From Caballeronia novacaledonica (lineage in GTDB: Bacteria; Pseudomonadota; Gammaproteobacteria; Burkholderiales; Burkholderiaceae), in assembly GCF_900258035.1 (NCBI RefSeq), contig NZ_OGTP01000002.1, positions 433,391 to 497,390 on the forward strand: a stretch of DNA of 64,000 nt, in the 5' to 3' direction. The translations under genes and the position numbers were made by a program. Shown in pieces: positions 9,429 to 18,656 of this stretch. Under the pieces are notes generated by a model. That model saw only the letters and a program-made list of their open reading frames with translations, did no database searches and was not told where the DNA came from. Each line of letters starts with the position of its first letter. Position 1 is the first letter of the stretch.

Positions 9429-10696
9429 CGCGCGGCTTGTGTTGCCTTGCGCATCTTCGCCACATCTTCGGGCCGTACCGCCGGCGTATTGTTGTTCCAA
9501 GCGCCGCGAACGAACGTCAGCACATCGGCGATTTGCTGATCGTTCAGCACGGGCGCATAACGAGGCATCGGATAAGGTGCGGGTACGCCGTGTAGCACGA
9601 TATCCTCGGTGCCGTTCAGCGTCACGTTGATGAGAGACGACGGATCCTTTTCCAGCACGTTCGGGTTACCCGCAAGCGGTGCGAGCATCGGCGCAAAACC
9701 GTGACCATCCACGCCGTGGCAGTGCATGCAATAAGCGGTATAGACGCGCGCGCCCGAGTCCGACGCGGCCGGGCGTGTCAATGACACTCTGGTCGCTTTC
9801 GGATCATATGAATAGGGCGCGCCGCCATTGCCGCCCGACGCAGGCAATGACTTCAGATAGCGCGCCATCGCGCCGATATCGGCGTCGCTCAACTCCTGTG
9901 TGCTGTTATTGATCACGCTCGTCATCGATCCGAATGCCGATGCATGGGCATTCGCGCCCGTCTTTAGAAAAGTCGCGACGTCCTGTTCGGACCAGCGTCC
10001 GAGTCCCGTGTTGTGTTCGCCAGTCAGATTGGAGGCGAACCAGTTGTCGAGCACGCCGCCCGTCAGATATGCGCTGCTGCTTTCATCCAGTCCTTTTTCC
10101 TGAAACGCGATGCCGCGCGGCGTATGACACGATCCGCAATGCCCGAGACCCTGAATCAGATAGGCGCCGCGATTCCAGGCGACATCCTGGCCGGCCTTGC
10201 TGCGATAAATCCCTTTGTCGAGAAACACCGCATTCCATAGCTTCAACGGCCAGCGCATAGTCAGCGGCCATTTGAAACCCGGCTCCCGATTGACCTGCCT
10301 GACAGGCGTAACGCCGTGCATGAAATACGCGTATAGCGCATGCATGTCCTCGTCGTTGATCTTTGCATAAGATGGATAAGGCATTGCCGGATAAAGATTG
10401 TGGCCGTCTTTCGCCACGCCTTCGCGCAATGCGCGCGCGAAATCTTCTTCCGTATAGCGGCCAATGCCCGTGTCCGGATCAGGCGTGATATTGGTCGTGT
10501 AGATCGCGCCCATCGGCGTCATCATCGGCAAGCCGCCCGCAAGTGGCTTGCCGCGCGGTGCCGAATGACACGCGACGCAATCGCCCGCCTTGGCAAGATA
10601 CGCGCCGCGCGCGACGAGGGCATCATCGGCTGCATGAGCCGTGGACATGAAAGCGAACAGCACCGCAAAGAGAGGCTTGAATGCATTGTTCATCAC
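9425..10696 (-). CDS. Triheme cytochrome c subunit of a molybdenum hydroxylase
   Basis: The 423-residue precursor has a Sec signal peptide (FAVLFAFMSTAHA, cleavage after about residue 22) and three CxxCH haem sites: CVACH near 40, CGSCH near 190 and CMHCH near 325. This is the periplasmic or membrane-attached cytochrome layout of alcohol, aldehyde and gluconate dehydrogenases. It follows the molybdopterin subunit gene by 7 bases and should take electrons from that enzyme and pass them to the respiratory chain. The start could be either of the two adjacent ATG codons. Confidence 0.92.
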   Translation of the reverse strand: MMNNAFKPLFAVLFAFMSTAHAADDALVARGAYLAKAGDCVACHSAPRGKPLAGGLPMMTPMGAIYTTNITPDPDTGIGRYTEEDFARALREGVAKDGHNLYPAMPYPSYAKINDEDMHALYAYFMHGVTPVRQVNREPGFKWPLTMRWPLKLWNAVFLDKGIYRSKAGQDVAWNRGAYLIQGLGHCGSCHTPRGIAFQEKGLDESSSAYLTGGVLDNWFASNLTGEHNTGLGRWSEQDVATFLKTGANAHASAFGSMTSVINNSTQELSDADIGAMARYLKSLPASGGNGGAPYSYDPKATRVSLTRPAASDSGARVYTAYCMHCHGVDGHGFAPMLAPLAGNPNVLEKDPSSLINVTLNGTEDIVLHGVPAPYPMPRYAPVLNDQQIADVLTFVRGAWNNNTPAVRPEDVAKMRKATQAAR

Positions 10697-10703
10697 GGCC
10701 TCC

Positions 10704-12938
10704 TCAAGCGCTACGCAGTTGATTGCCTACGGGTAACTGTCTTATCCGCTTGCCGGTCGCGGCATGAATCGCATTGGTGATAGCCGGCGCAAGCGCCGCC
10801 GTGCCCGGTTCGCCGATTCCGCCAGGCGCTTCCGTGCTCTTTACGATATGCACTTCGACCGGCGGCGTTTCGTGAATGCGCAAGATTCGATAGTCGGTGA
10901 AATTGCTTTGTTCGACGCGCCCGTCCTTGATCGTGATCTCGCTATAAAGCGCGGCCGTGATGCCGAATATGATGCCGCCCTGCACTTGCGCCTCGACTGT
11001 ATTCGGATTCACGACCATGCCGCAATCGACCGCACACACGATACGGTTCACCGTCACCGCGCCATCCTTGTCGACCGCGACATCCGCGACGATCGAGAAG
11101 AAGCTGCCGAACGCATGCATGACCGAGACACCGCGTCCCTGTCCTTGCGGCACCGATTGCTTTCCCCAGCCTGCCGCCTGCGTCGCGACGTCGAGCACGT
11201 TACGCGCGCGCGGCGACTTGCCGAGTAGAGCGCGCCTGTACTCGACAGGATCGGCTTTCGCCTGAACCGCGAGCTCGTCGATGAAGCTTTCGACGACAAA
11301 GGTGCCGCGCGTCGGTCCCACGCCGCGCCAGAACGCGGTGGGCACGTCATGCGGTTCGAGCCGCACATAATCGACGAGCTGGTTGGGCAGATCATAGGGA
11401 AGATCGGATGCCACTTCGACCGCGTCGGGATCGACACCGTTCTTGACCGCGGGCGGCGCAAAGCGCGCGAGCACCGACGACCCGACGATGCGGTGCGTCC
11501 ATGCAACCGGCTTTCCGTTCGCATCGAGCCCGGCGGACAACTTGTCGTAATAGCACGGTCGATACATGTCGTGCTGAATGTCTTCCTCACGTGACCATGT
11601 CACTTTGACGGGTACGCCGAGCGCCTTGCCGATCTTGAGCGCTTGCGTGGCCATGTCGAATTCGAGCCGCCGGCCGAAGCCGCCGCCAAGCAGATGGTTA
11701 TGCACGAAGATCTTATCGGCAGGCAAGCCGGTCGCTTTCATTCCTGCATCGCGAACACGCGTGGGCACTTGCGTGCCGAGCCAGATATCGCAGCCATCGG
11801 GACGCACATGTACGGTGCAATTGATCGGCTCCATCGTCGCATGCGCGAGAAAAGGCTGAACATAGACTGCATCGACACGCGTTTTCGCCTTGGAAAACGC
11901 GTCGTTCACGTCGCCGTCCTTGCGCGCAATTGCGCCCGCGCCTTGCGATGCATTCGCCATGTCATCGACGATCTGCTTTGTCGAAACGCCCGCGCTCGGG
12001 CCTTCATTCCATTGAATCTGCAATGCGGCAGCGCCACGCTTGGCGGCCCATGTATGATCGCCAATCACCGCGACGCCATTGTCGAACTTCACGACCTGCC
12101 GCACGCCGGGAATTTTCTTCGCGTTGCTATCGTCGACGGATGCGAGCGTGCCGCCGAATACAGGGCAATTTACGATCGCCGCGTACACCATGTCGGGCAA
12201 GCGAACATCGAGGCCGAACATCGCGGTGCCGTCGACTTTCTCCGGCGAATCGAGACGTTTGACCGGCGTGCCGATTATCTTGAAGTTATTCGGATCTTTT
12301 AGTTTGATGTCTTGCGGCACGGGCAATTTCGCAGCCGCTTCGGCGAGATCGGCATAGCTTGCGCTGCGATCGCCCGATGCATGCATCACCTTGCCGCCCT
12401 GCGCCGTACAAGACGAAGGATCGCACTGCCATTGCTGCGCCGCCGCCGCGACAAGCATCATGCGCGCGGCCGCTCCCGCTTTACGTAACGGCTCCCATGC
12501 ATAGCGCACTGAAGTCGAGCCGCCCGTCAACTGGCCGCCCAATAGCGGGTCCGTGAAGAGCTTTTCGTTGGGGGGCGCATGATCGATCGTGACGCTGTCG
12601 AGCGGCACGTCGAGTTCCTCGGCGATCAACATGGGAAGCGCCGTATAGACGCCCTGACCCATTTCGACCTTCGGCATGATGAGCACGATCTTGCCGCTCT
12701 TGTCGATCTGCACAAAGGCATTCGGCGCGAATACGCCGTCTTGCGGAGACTCGACGCCATCGCCGCCAATCACCGACTTTCCGGTGCGCTGATCCTGGCT
12801 CGCGGCCGGCAAGCTGAATCCGATCAGCAATCCGCCGCTTGCGGCAACACCTGCCGTCAAGCCGAACTTCAGAAACCCACGACGCGATAACCCCGCGCGA
12901 CCTATATGACGTCCCGCTTCGATCAATCCCTGCGACAT
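10704..12938 (-). CDS. Xanthine dehydrogenase family molybdopterin-binding subunit (isoquinoline 1-oxidoreductase beta-like)
   Basis: The 744-residue product begins with a twin-arginine signal (SRRGFLKFGLTAG, about residues 16-30), so the enzyme is exported folded. Further blocks such as PKVEMGQGVYTALPML, GGGFGRRLEFDMATQA, AFWRGVGPTRGTFVVESF and GGIGEPGTAALAPAI are typical of the IorB-like branch of the family, which oxidises aldehydes or N-heterocycles. The start at 12938 lies 1 base after the stop of the 2Fe-2S subunit, with GGAGG upstream; an open extension to 13118 overlaps that gene and is spurious. The substrate is not predictable from sequence. Confidence 0.93.
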   Translation of the reverse strand: MSQGLIEAGRHIGRAGLSRRGFLKFGLTAGVAASGGLLIGFSLPAASQDQRTGKSVIGGDGVESPQDGVFAPNAFVQIDKSGKIVLIMPKVEMGQGVYTALPMLIAEELDVPLDSVTIDHAPPNEKLFTDPLLGGQLTGGSTSVRYAWEPLRKAGAAARMMLVAAAAQQWQCDPSSCTAQGGKVMHASGDRSASYADLAEAAAKLPVPQDIKLKDPNNFKIIGTPVKRLDSPEKVDGTAMFGLDVRLPDMVYAAIVNCPVFGGTLASVDDSNAKKIPGVRQVVKFDNGVAVIGDHTWAAKRGAAALQIQWNEGPSAGVSTKQIVDDMANASQGAGAIARKDGDVNDAFSKAKTRVDAVYVQPFLAHATMEPINCTVHVRPDGCDIWLGTQVPTRVRDAGMKATGLPADKIFVHNHLLGGGFGRRLEFDMATQALKIGKALGVPVKVTWSREEDIQHDMYRPCYYDKLSAGLDANGKPVAWTHRIVGSSVLARFAPPAVKNGVDPDAVEVASDLPYDLPNQLVDYVRLEPHDVPTAFWRGVGPTRGTFVVESFIDELAVQAKADPVEYRRALLGKSPRARNVLDVATQAAGWGKQSVPQGQGRGVSVMHAFGSFFSIVADVAVDKDGAVTVNRIVCAVDCGMVVNPNTVEAQVQGGIIFGITAALYSEITIKDGRVEQSNFTDYRILRIHETPPVEVHIVKSTEAPGGIGEPGTAALAPAITNAIHAATGKRIRQLPVGNQLRSA

Positions 12939-12939
12939 G

Positions 12940-13395
12940 TCATGCCTCCTTCGCGGCCTGCTTGATGGCAGCGCGGATGCGATGATAGGTGCCGCAGCGG
13001 CAGATATTCCCCGCCATTGCGGCGTCGATATCGGAATCGTTGGGATCGGGAACTGTCGTGAGCAATGCAGTCGCGGACATGATTTGTCCGGACTGACAAT
13101 AACCGCATTGCACGACATCGAGCCGACGCCATGCTTCTTGCACTTTCCTGCCGGCAGGCGTTGCGCCGATAGCTTCGATCGTCGTCACCTTGCGATCGCC
13201 GACGGCCGCGATCGGCAACACGCATGAACGGACAGCGACGCCGTCGAGATGAACGGTGCACGCCCCGCATTGCGCGATACCGCAACCGAATTTGGTTCCT
13301 GTCAGTCCCACGATGTCGCGCAATACCCATAAAAGCGGCATGTCGGGTGGCGCATCGATCGTATGATCCTGGCCGTTGATGGAAAGCTTGGTCAT
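12940..13395 (-). CDS. (2Fe-2S)-binding subunit of a molybdenum hydroxylase (isoquinoline 1-oxidoreductase alpha-like)
   Basis: The 151-residue protein has two iron-sulfur domains: a plant-type cluster [10 protein letters not shown] near residues 43-65 and the alpha-helical second cluster [12 protein letters not shown] near 100-140. This is the small subunit that carries electrons from the molybdenum centre to the cytochrome. It is the first gene of the three-gene operon 13395-9425. The start [12 protein letters not shown] at 13395 gives the normal family length. It has no signal peptide and is presumably exported with the Tat-targeted large subunit. Confidence 0.95.
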   Translation of the reverse strand: MTKLSINGQDHTIDAPPDMPLLWVLRDIVGLTGTKFGCGIAQCGACTVHLDGVAVRSCVLPIAAVGDRKVTTIEAIGATPAGRKVQEAWRRLDVVQCGYCQSGQIMSATALLTTVPDPNDSDIDAAMAGNICRCGTYHRIRAAIKQAAKEA

Positions 13396-13655
13396 GAGCG
13401 GCTCCGGCTTATAAGGTGTCGGCGGATATCGCATATGGCCGACTGCGTGGGGCGGCAGTCGGATTTCAGGCAACGGGATTGTAGCGCCGCTCAAAAAATC
13501 AGGCTTGGATGGTGGCGCGTTTATGCTTGATTTTGCGCTTGTGCTTCTCATTGGTGCGCATCGTTTCGAATTTCCTGATTGCCTGATTGTCCGATATCAG
13601 TCCGACGGGCCAACAATTCGCAGGTTCGAAAAAAACAAGACAGTTAGTTGCATCG

Positions 13656-14534
13656 CTAATCAATTGGCTTTCCCCCGAGTACTGCCATCGTTTCGTTGAG
13701 CAAGTGACGCAGTCGCGCGACGCGCTTGAGATCACGGTGATAACCCAGCCACACGTCCCTGCCGGGCGGCGCTTCCCCGAGATCGAAGCGCATGAGGCGC
13801 GCATCGGCATCGCCTAAAGGGCATGGCAAAACCGCGAAGCCCGTGCCTTGAGCGCACATATGCGCTTGCGCGTCGCGGTTATTGCTGCCGAACACGATCT
13901 TCCCGTTTGGCAACAAGCGCTTCAGCCATAACACGTCCGGCAATTGACCGAATGCGCTATCCATGCTGATCAGCGTCTGCCCTTTTCCATCGCCGACTTT
14001 CGGCGATTCCAGATCAACGCGACCATACAGCGCGTAATCGATATGCATGAGCCTGCGTTGTATGACATCCGGTTCGTCGAATGGCGTGATGCGAAACACG
14101 AGATCGGCCTCGCGTCGCGCAAGGCTATAACGCCGGGCATCGGTGATAAGTTCGATCGATACCTCGGGATGTTTCGCGAGAAAGCGCGCGAATATCGGCG
14201 TGAGTACGTGCACGCCGAACCAGTCCGACGACGACACCCGCAGCAAACCCGTGAGCTTCGCATCCTGACCCGCGAGCGCGCGCGTGAAGCCAAGCGCCTC
14301 TTCTTCCATGCGTTCGGCGAACGACAGCACCACTGCGCCCTCGTCGGTCAATACGAAACCGTCGCTCGTACGCTGGAAAAGCACGTGACCGAGCGATTCT
14401 TCAAGCGCGCGCAGTCGCCGTCCCATCGTCGGCTGCGTTTGACCGATCATTCTTGCGGCAGCGCCCAGCGTGCCGCTTCGCGCGATCGCGAGAAAGATGC
14501 GCACGTCACTCCACTCGAGATTCGGTCCATTCAT
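13656..14534 (-). CDS. LysR family transcriptional regulator
   Basis: The 292-residue product has the LysR winged helix at residues 8-65 (DVRIFLAIARSGTLGAAAR, QTQPTMGRRLRALEESLG, LFQRTSDGFVLT) and a substrate-binding domain after about 90. It is transcribed away from the quinone oxidoreductase gene across a 101-bp spacer, the usual arrangement for a LysR activator and its target. It could instead control the molybdenum hydroxylase operon downstream on the same strand. No convincing T-N11-A site was isolated. Confidence 0.93.
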   Translation of the reverse strand: MNGPNLEWSDVRIFLAIARSGTLGAAARMIGQTQPTMGRRLRALEESLGHVLFQRTSDGFVLTDEGAVVLSFAERMEEEALGFTRALAGQDAKLTGLLRVSSSDWFGVHVLTPIFARFLAKHPEVSIELITDARRYSLARREADLVFRITPFDEPDVIQRRLMHIDYALYGRVDLESPKVGDGKGQTLISMDSAFGQLPDVLWLKRLLPNGKIVFGSNNRDAQAHMCAQGTGFAVLPCPLGDADARLMRFDLGEAPPGRDVWLGYHRDLKRVARLRHLLNETMAVLGGKPID

Positions 14535-14635
14535 TTTCGTTTGATCGCCGTGCAGTTATGTCGATTTACATGCGCGTATGCATGGCGGAGTATGAGCGCA
14601 TTGCAATCAACCTTCAAACTTTACGGAAACCGACA

Positions 14636-15640
14636 ATGTCCACCATGCAAGCACTCGTTCTCGATCGTCACAACGGCCCGCTCGAACTTGTCGAGATCGA
14701 TCGTCCCGAGCCGGGACCGGGGCAAGTACTCGTGCGCATTGCCGCGAGCGGGCTCAATCCACTCGATACGAAGATTCGCGCGGGCGCCGCGGCGCATGCG
14801 AAACATCCGCTTCCGCTCGTGCTCGGCATCGATATGGCCGGTGTCGTCGCAGCAGTCGGTGCGGGCGTCGATGCATTCAAGCCGGGCGATGCGGTCTATG
14901 GCATGACCGGCGGTGTCGGCGGCATTCAGGGCTCGCTCGCGCAATACGCTTGCGTCGACGCCGCGCTTCTCGCGCATAAGCCCGCGAATCTTTCCATGCG
15001 TCAAGCGGCGGCGCTGCCGCTCGCTTTCATCACGTCTTATGCGGGTATCGTCGATCGCGCGCATTTGCAGGCTGGACAGACCGTGCTCGTGCAAGGCGGC
15101 GCCGGTGGCGTGGGGCACGTGTCCGTGCAACTTGCGCGCGCACTCGGCGGGCAAGTATTTGCAACCGCAAGCGAGCGCGATCACGCCTTCATTCATAGCC
15201 TCGATGCGACGCCGATCGATTACCGCAAGACGAGCGTCGAGCAATACGTCGCTACGCATACGAATGGCGCAGGCTTCGATCTTGTCGTCGATACGGTCGG
15301 CGGAGCATCACTCGATGCATCGTTTGCAGCGGTGAAGCATTTCGGCCATGTCGTCAGCGCGTTGGGATGGGGCACGCATGCACTCGCGCCGCTGTCGTTT
15401 CGTGAGGCGAGTTATTCGGGCGTGTTCACGCTGCATCCGCTATTGACAGGAGAGCATCGCGCGCATCATGGAGAGATGTCGTACGAGGCGAAGCAGCTCG
15501 CCGAAGCGGGCAAGCTATCGCCCCGCGTCGATGCAAGACGCTTCGATCTGAATAGTGCGGAGCGTGCTTATGAAGCGCTCTTGGATGGCACGGCGCGCGG
15601 CAAGATCGTCGTCGATGTCGATGCAACGCTCGCCGGATAG
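14636..15640 (+). CDS. Zinc-independent NADPH:quinone oxidoreductase / medium-chain dehydrogenase
   Basis: The 334-residue product is a medium-chain reductase: N-terminal GroES-like domain (LVRIAASGLNPLDTKIR), LGIDMAGVV, and the nucleotide-binding GGAGGVGHVSVQLARALG near residue 150. The cysteines of the structural zinc site are absent, which fits quinone oxidoreductases and enoyl reductases. It is probably cytosolic and NADPH-dependent. MSTMQALVLD at 14636 is the start; the upstream open frame overlaps the divergent LysR gene. The LysR neighbour likely regulates it. Confidence 0.9.
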   Translation: MSTMQALVLDRHNGPLELVEIDRPEPGPGQVLVRIAASGLNPLDTKIRAGAAAHAKHPLPLVLGIDMAGVVAAVGAGVDAFKPGDAVYGMTGGVGGIQGSLAQYACVDAALLAHKPANLSMRQAAALPLAFITSYAGIVDRAHLQAGQTVLVQGGAGGVGHVSVQLARALGGQVFATASERDHAFIHSLDATPIDYRKTSVEQYVATHTNGAGFDLVVDTVGGASLDASFAAVKHFGHVVSALGWGTHALAPLSFREASYSGVFTLHPLLTGEHRAHHGEMSYEAKQLAEAGKLSPRVDARRFDLNSAERAYEALLDGTARGKIVVDVDATLAG

Positions 15641-15644
15641 GCAA

Positions 15645-16172
15645 TCAACCGAATACGCCCGCCAGTCCAAGGAGCGCGCTGGCCGCGACGAGATAGATCG
15701 GATTGAGCTTGCTTCGATAAGCGACCGCCGCGCATACGACCGTGCAAAGCGCGCGTGACACGTTCACATCCGTTTCACGCGCAAACACATAAGCGGCTGA
15801 TACGAGCAGGCCCACGGTCACGGGTGCGAGGCCTTTGCGAATTGCGGTCACGATGCGCGAGTCTTGCCGGCGCTCGACCCATGCGCTCACGAAGTAAGCC
15901 ATCAACGAAGAAGGCAAGATCTTCGCGACCGTCGAAACGAGCGCGCCGGCAAGCCCCGCCGCCTGAAAGCCGATCAACGCGACCGCCATGCCATTCGGAC
16001 CCGGCGCGGCCTGCGTGATCGAGAAGAACGTGACGAACTGCTCGCCCGTGACCCAATGCCGCGTATCGACTGCATAGCGCTGGATATCGGCGAGCGTCGC
16101 ATTCATGCCGCCCACGGCGAGCAACGACCAGATCGAGCCATGCACGAAAAGATCGGCGAGTGTGCGCCACAT
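15645..16172 (-). CDS. chrA: Chromate transporter, second half (short-chain CHR protein)
   Basis: The 175-residue membrane protein contains the CHR-domain block QAAPGPNGMAVALIGF and about five membrane segments. Short CHR proteins work in pairs to export chromate. ATG 16172 is chosen because GGAGA lies 9-10 bases upstream; the longer frame begins with a GTG at 16187 that leaves too little room for that site. It follows the first half with a short 4-base gap. Because the pair sits next to aromatic genes, its real substrate may be another oxyanion, but there is no direct evidence for that. Confidence 0.87.
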   Translation of the reverse strand: MWRTLADLFVHGSIWSLLAVGGMNATLADIQRYAVDTRHWVTGEQFVTFFSITQAAPGPNGMAVALIGFQAAGLAGALVSTVAKILPSSLMAYFVSAWVERRQDSRIVTAIRKGLAPVTVGLLVSAAYVFARETDVNVSRALCTVVCAAVAYRSKLNPIYLVAASALLGLAGVFG

Positions 16173-16176
16173 CGTG

Positions 16177-16776
16177 TCATTCTCCACGCGCGCGGCGCAG
16201 CATCGCGATCGTGCCGAGCGGACCGAGCACGGCTAGCACGATAAGAAGCGGGATCTTCATGAGCGCAACGCTGATGAATGTCGCCGCCACGAGCACGATG
16301 CTCGCCATGCTGCGCGGCAAGCTCGTCACGAGCTTGAGCACGGTCGCGATGACGAGTCCCGTCGCTGCGGGCATGAGCCCCGCGAAGAGATGCGCGGTGA
16401 TTGCCGCATGTCCCCATCGCGCATAGGCATAGCCCACGCCGATCGTGATGATGGTCGGCGCGAGATAGAGCCCGAACACCGCGATCGCCGCGCCCTTCGC
16501 GCCGCGATACTGCCGTCCGAGCACGGTCGCGATGTTCGCGACGTTCGGCCCCGGCAGCAATTGCGCGAGCGGCAATAACTCCGCGAACTCGCGATTCGTG
16601 AGCCAGCCCAGACGCTCCACCAGCATGCGGCGCGCCCACGGCAACACGCCGCCAAAGCCCGTGAGGCCGATGAAAAAGAAAGCCTTGAAAAGCGCGAACG
16701 AAGTGGGCACGGGCGGCACGCCGGACGTGTTCACTTCGCTCAATGAAGTACCGGCGCGGATCGTATGGGCAGTCAT
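16177..16776 (-). CDS. chrA: Chromate transporter, first half (short-chain CHR protein)
   Basis: The 199-residue product has the CHR signature FIGLTGFGGVLPWARRML near residue 30 and LLPLAQLLPGPNVANIATVLG near 70, followed by several membrane helices. With the adjacent second half it should form a heterodimeric chromate efflux carrier. The frame is open to 16854, but MTAHTIRAGT at 16776 gives a normal length and avoids overlap with the upstream decarboxylase-like gene. Confidence 0.87.
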   Translation of the reverse strand: MTAHTIRAGTSLSEVNTSGVPPVPTSFALFKAFFFIGLTGFGGVLPWARRMLVERLGWLTNREFAELLPLAQLLPGPNVANIATVLGRQYRGAKGAAIAVFGLYLAPTIITIGVGYAYARWGHAAITAHLFAGLMPAATGLVIATVLKLVTSLPRSMASIVLVAATFISVALMKIPLLIVLAVLGPLGTIAMLRRARGE

Positions 16777-16804
16777 CGTGATGCGTGTCGTCGGGAAGTG
16801 GCGC

Positions 16805-17794
16805 TTATATCCTGGCCGTTTCGAACGTAGCCGGGTGGAAGACATCTTCGACACTTAAACGGCGTTTCGACAGCCCTTGCGAATGATGATGGCGCAGGAA
16901 CGTTTCGAGTGTAGCGCGATTCGCCTCGATGCCGTAGGACCAGTGATCGTCGCCCATCAATTCGCGCGCGGCTTTCAATTGCTCTTCGACGAAAGGTAAT
17001 GTGACCTTCGTCGCCGATGTATCGGACAGTCGCGCGAGCGCCATGCGCTTCGCTTCGGTGAATGCCTTGAGCACGGCTGCAGGCAGCCACGGTTGCTGTT
17101 CGACTAGCGTCTTGCGAATGCCGACTACGTGCATGATCGGGAACACGCGCGTGCGACGAAAATAGTCCTTCGCCGCAGCGGTCGGATCGCGAAACAGCCA
17201 GCCGACATCCGAGTTCGTCGCGGCGCAGCCGGGCGGTCGAGGCGCCATGAAGCCGTCGATATCGCCGCGATCGAGCATCGCTGAAATCGTGTCGTTCTCG
17301 GGCGCAGCTTCGAGACGGATATCGGATGGCAGATCGAGCTTGATCTTCTCAGGCCGGCCCGGCTCGTCGATGCCGCCGCGAATCCACTTCACATCGCTTG
17401 GCTTCACGCCAAAGTCGTCTTCGAGCACGGCACGCGCCCACACGTTGGCCGTCAGTTGATATTCAGGCAGGCCGATGCGCTTGCCCTTCAGATCTTCGGG
17501 CCGCTCGATGCGATCCCTGCGCACGTAGATGGACGTGTGGCGAAACGCACGCGAAAGAAACACCGGGATGGCGACATAGGGACACGAACCGTCCGCGGTC
17601 TTCACCGCATAACTGGAGAACGACAGTTCGCTGATATCGAATTCCTCATGACGGAATGCGCGAAAGAACATCTCTTCGGGCGACAACGTCATGAACGTAG
17701 GCTCGGCGCCGTCGATCTGCACCTGACCGTCGAGCAGCGGGCGCGTTCTGTCGTAGTCGCCCATCGCGACGGAGAGTCTGAGTTTTCCGATCAT
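16805..17794 (-). CDS. 4,5-dihydroxyphthalate decarboxylase-like protein, copy 1 (Pht5 family)
   Basis: The 329-residue product resembles Pht5-type 4,5-dihydroxyphthalate decarboxylases: LRLSVAMGDYDRTRPLLDG, FFRAFRHEEFDISELSFSSY, IPVFLSRAFRHTSIYV, DLKGKRIGLPEYQLTA. The fold is that of ABC substrate-binding proteins but there is no signal peptide, as expected for the cytosolic enzyme. In phthalate degradation it converts 4,5-dihydroxyphthalate to protocatechuate. ATG 17794 has GGAG upstream; the longer frame to 17845 is unlikely. It is the last gene of the oxygenase 1 operon. A paralogue lies at 27882-28874. The true substrate may be a different dihydroxylated aromatic acid. Confidence 0.85.
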   Translation of the reverse strand: MIGKLRLSVAMGDYDRTRPLLDGQVQIDGAEPTFMTLSPEEMFFRAFRHEEFDISELSFSSYAVKTADGSCPYVAIPVFLSRAFRHTSIYVRRDRIERPEDLKGKRIGLPEYQLTANVWARAVLEDDFGVKPSDVKWIRGGIDEPGRPEKIKLDLPSDIRLEAAPENDTISAMLDRGDIDGFMAPRPPGCAATNSDVGWLFRDPTAAAKDYFRRTRVFPIMHVVGIRKTLVEQQPWLPAAVLKAFTEAKRMALARLSDTSATKVTLPFVEEQLKAARELMGDDHWSYGIEANRATLETFLRHHHSQGLSKRRLSVEDVFHPATFETARI

Positions 17795-17855
17795 CGTGTA
17801 AGTCTCCTGCGTTTTGTGTACATAAGGCCAAAATGTCGATTGCATGCAAAGTGCA

Positions 17856-18569
17856 TCAAACCAGCGAATGCACGAGATTGCGGTTGACCTTGCGCCGCAG
17901 AAATTCGAAATTGACGGCGAACTGCTCGGCGCGCGTCACGGCGTCGTGCAGGCGATCGATGTCCTCGGGCGAGAAGGTCTCGCCGGCGCCGCCCGCCGCT
18001 TTCGTCAGCAATTGAATTCGGCATGCATTATCCAGAAGCAGCGAAAGCACGACCGATTCCTCGATCGAGCGCCCCACCACCGCGACGCCGTGATTGCGCA
18101 TCAGCACGGCCTTGCTTTGTCCGAGCGCCCGCGCGACGCCCGCGCCCATATCCTGCGTGCGGATGAGATTCATCGTTTCGGTGTAGTACGGCAAGCCGTC
18201 CGCGAAATGCACGCTCGGCTGGCTGATCATTTCGAGCGGCTGACCAGTTGCGGAAAGCGCGACCGCGTGCGTCGGATGCGCGTGGATCACGCTCGTCACG
18301 TCGGGGCGCACCTTGAAAATCTCCGAGTGGATGAAGACCTCGCTATGACGGCGTCCGCCGCCGCTCACCTTCTCGCCTTCGAGATTGCAGACGACGATGT
18401 TGTCCTCGGTGATCTCGTCGAAGCCGTGACTATGCGGCTTCATCAGGAAATGCGTCGGATCGCCTGGCACGCGTACCGAGATGTGCCCGCGCGTAAGATC
18501 GCCCTGACCTTCCGCTTCGAGAATGCGCCCGGCGTCGATCAGTTTTTGCTTCGCTTCGTTGAGAGTCAT
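17856..18569 (-). CDS. Class II aldolase/adducin family protein, copy 1
   Basis: The 237-residue product has the class II aldolase layout: GHISVRVPG, HSEIFKVRPDVTSVIHAHPTH with the two zinc-binding histidines, and MRNHGVAVVG with the third histidine. Family members cleave carbon-carbon bonds using zinc; some act as decarboxylases of dihydroxylated phthalates (PhtC type). Lying between a transporter gene and a Pht5-like gene it is more likely a decarboxylase in aromatic breakdown than a sugar aldolase, but that is inference. It is one of two such proteins here (see 35250-35960). Confidence 0.87.
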   Translation of the reverse strand: MTLNEAKQKLIDAGRILEAEGQGDLTRGHISVRVPGDPTHFLMKPHSHGFDEITEDNIVVCNLEGEKVSGGGRRHSEVFIHSEIFKVRPDVTSVIHAHPTHAVALSATGQPLEMISQPSVHFADGLPYYTETMNLIRTQDMGAGVARALGQSKAVLMRNHGVAVVGRSIEESVVLSLLLDNACRIQLLTKAAGGAGETFSPEDIDRLHDAVTRAEQFAVNFEFLRRKVNRNLVHSLV

Positions 18570-18656
18570 GATGTCGTCCTGCGTTCGAGTGAAAACGTGC
18601 GACGACGGCCGAAGCCGTCTGCATGCCGCGTGATCGTGATGATCGTGATGAATCGG

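Noticed and set aside
14535..14635. LysR T-N11-A binding site in the divergent spacer
   Set aside because: Several loose matches exist but none has convincing symmetry, so no site is reported.
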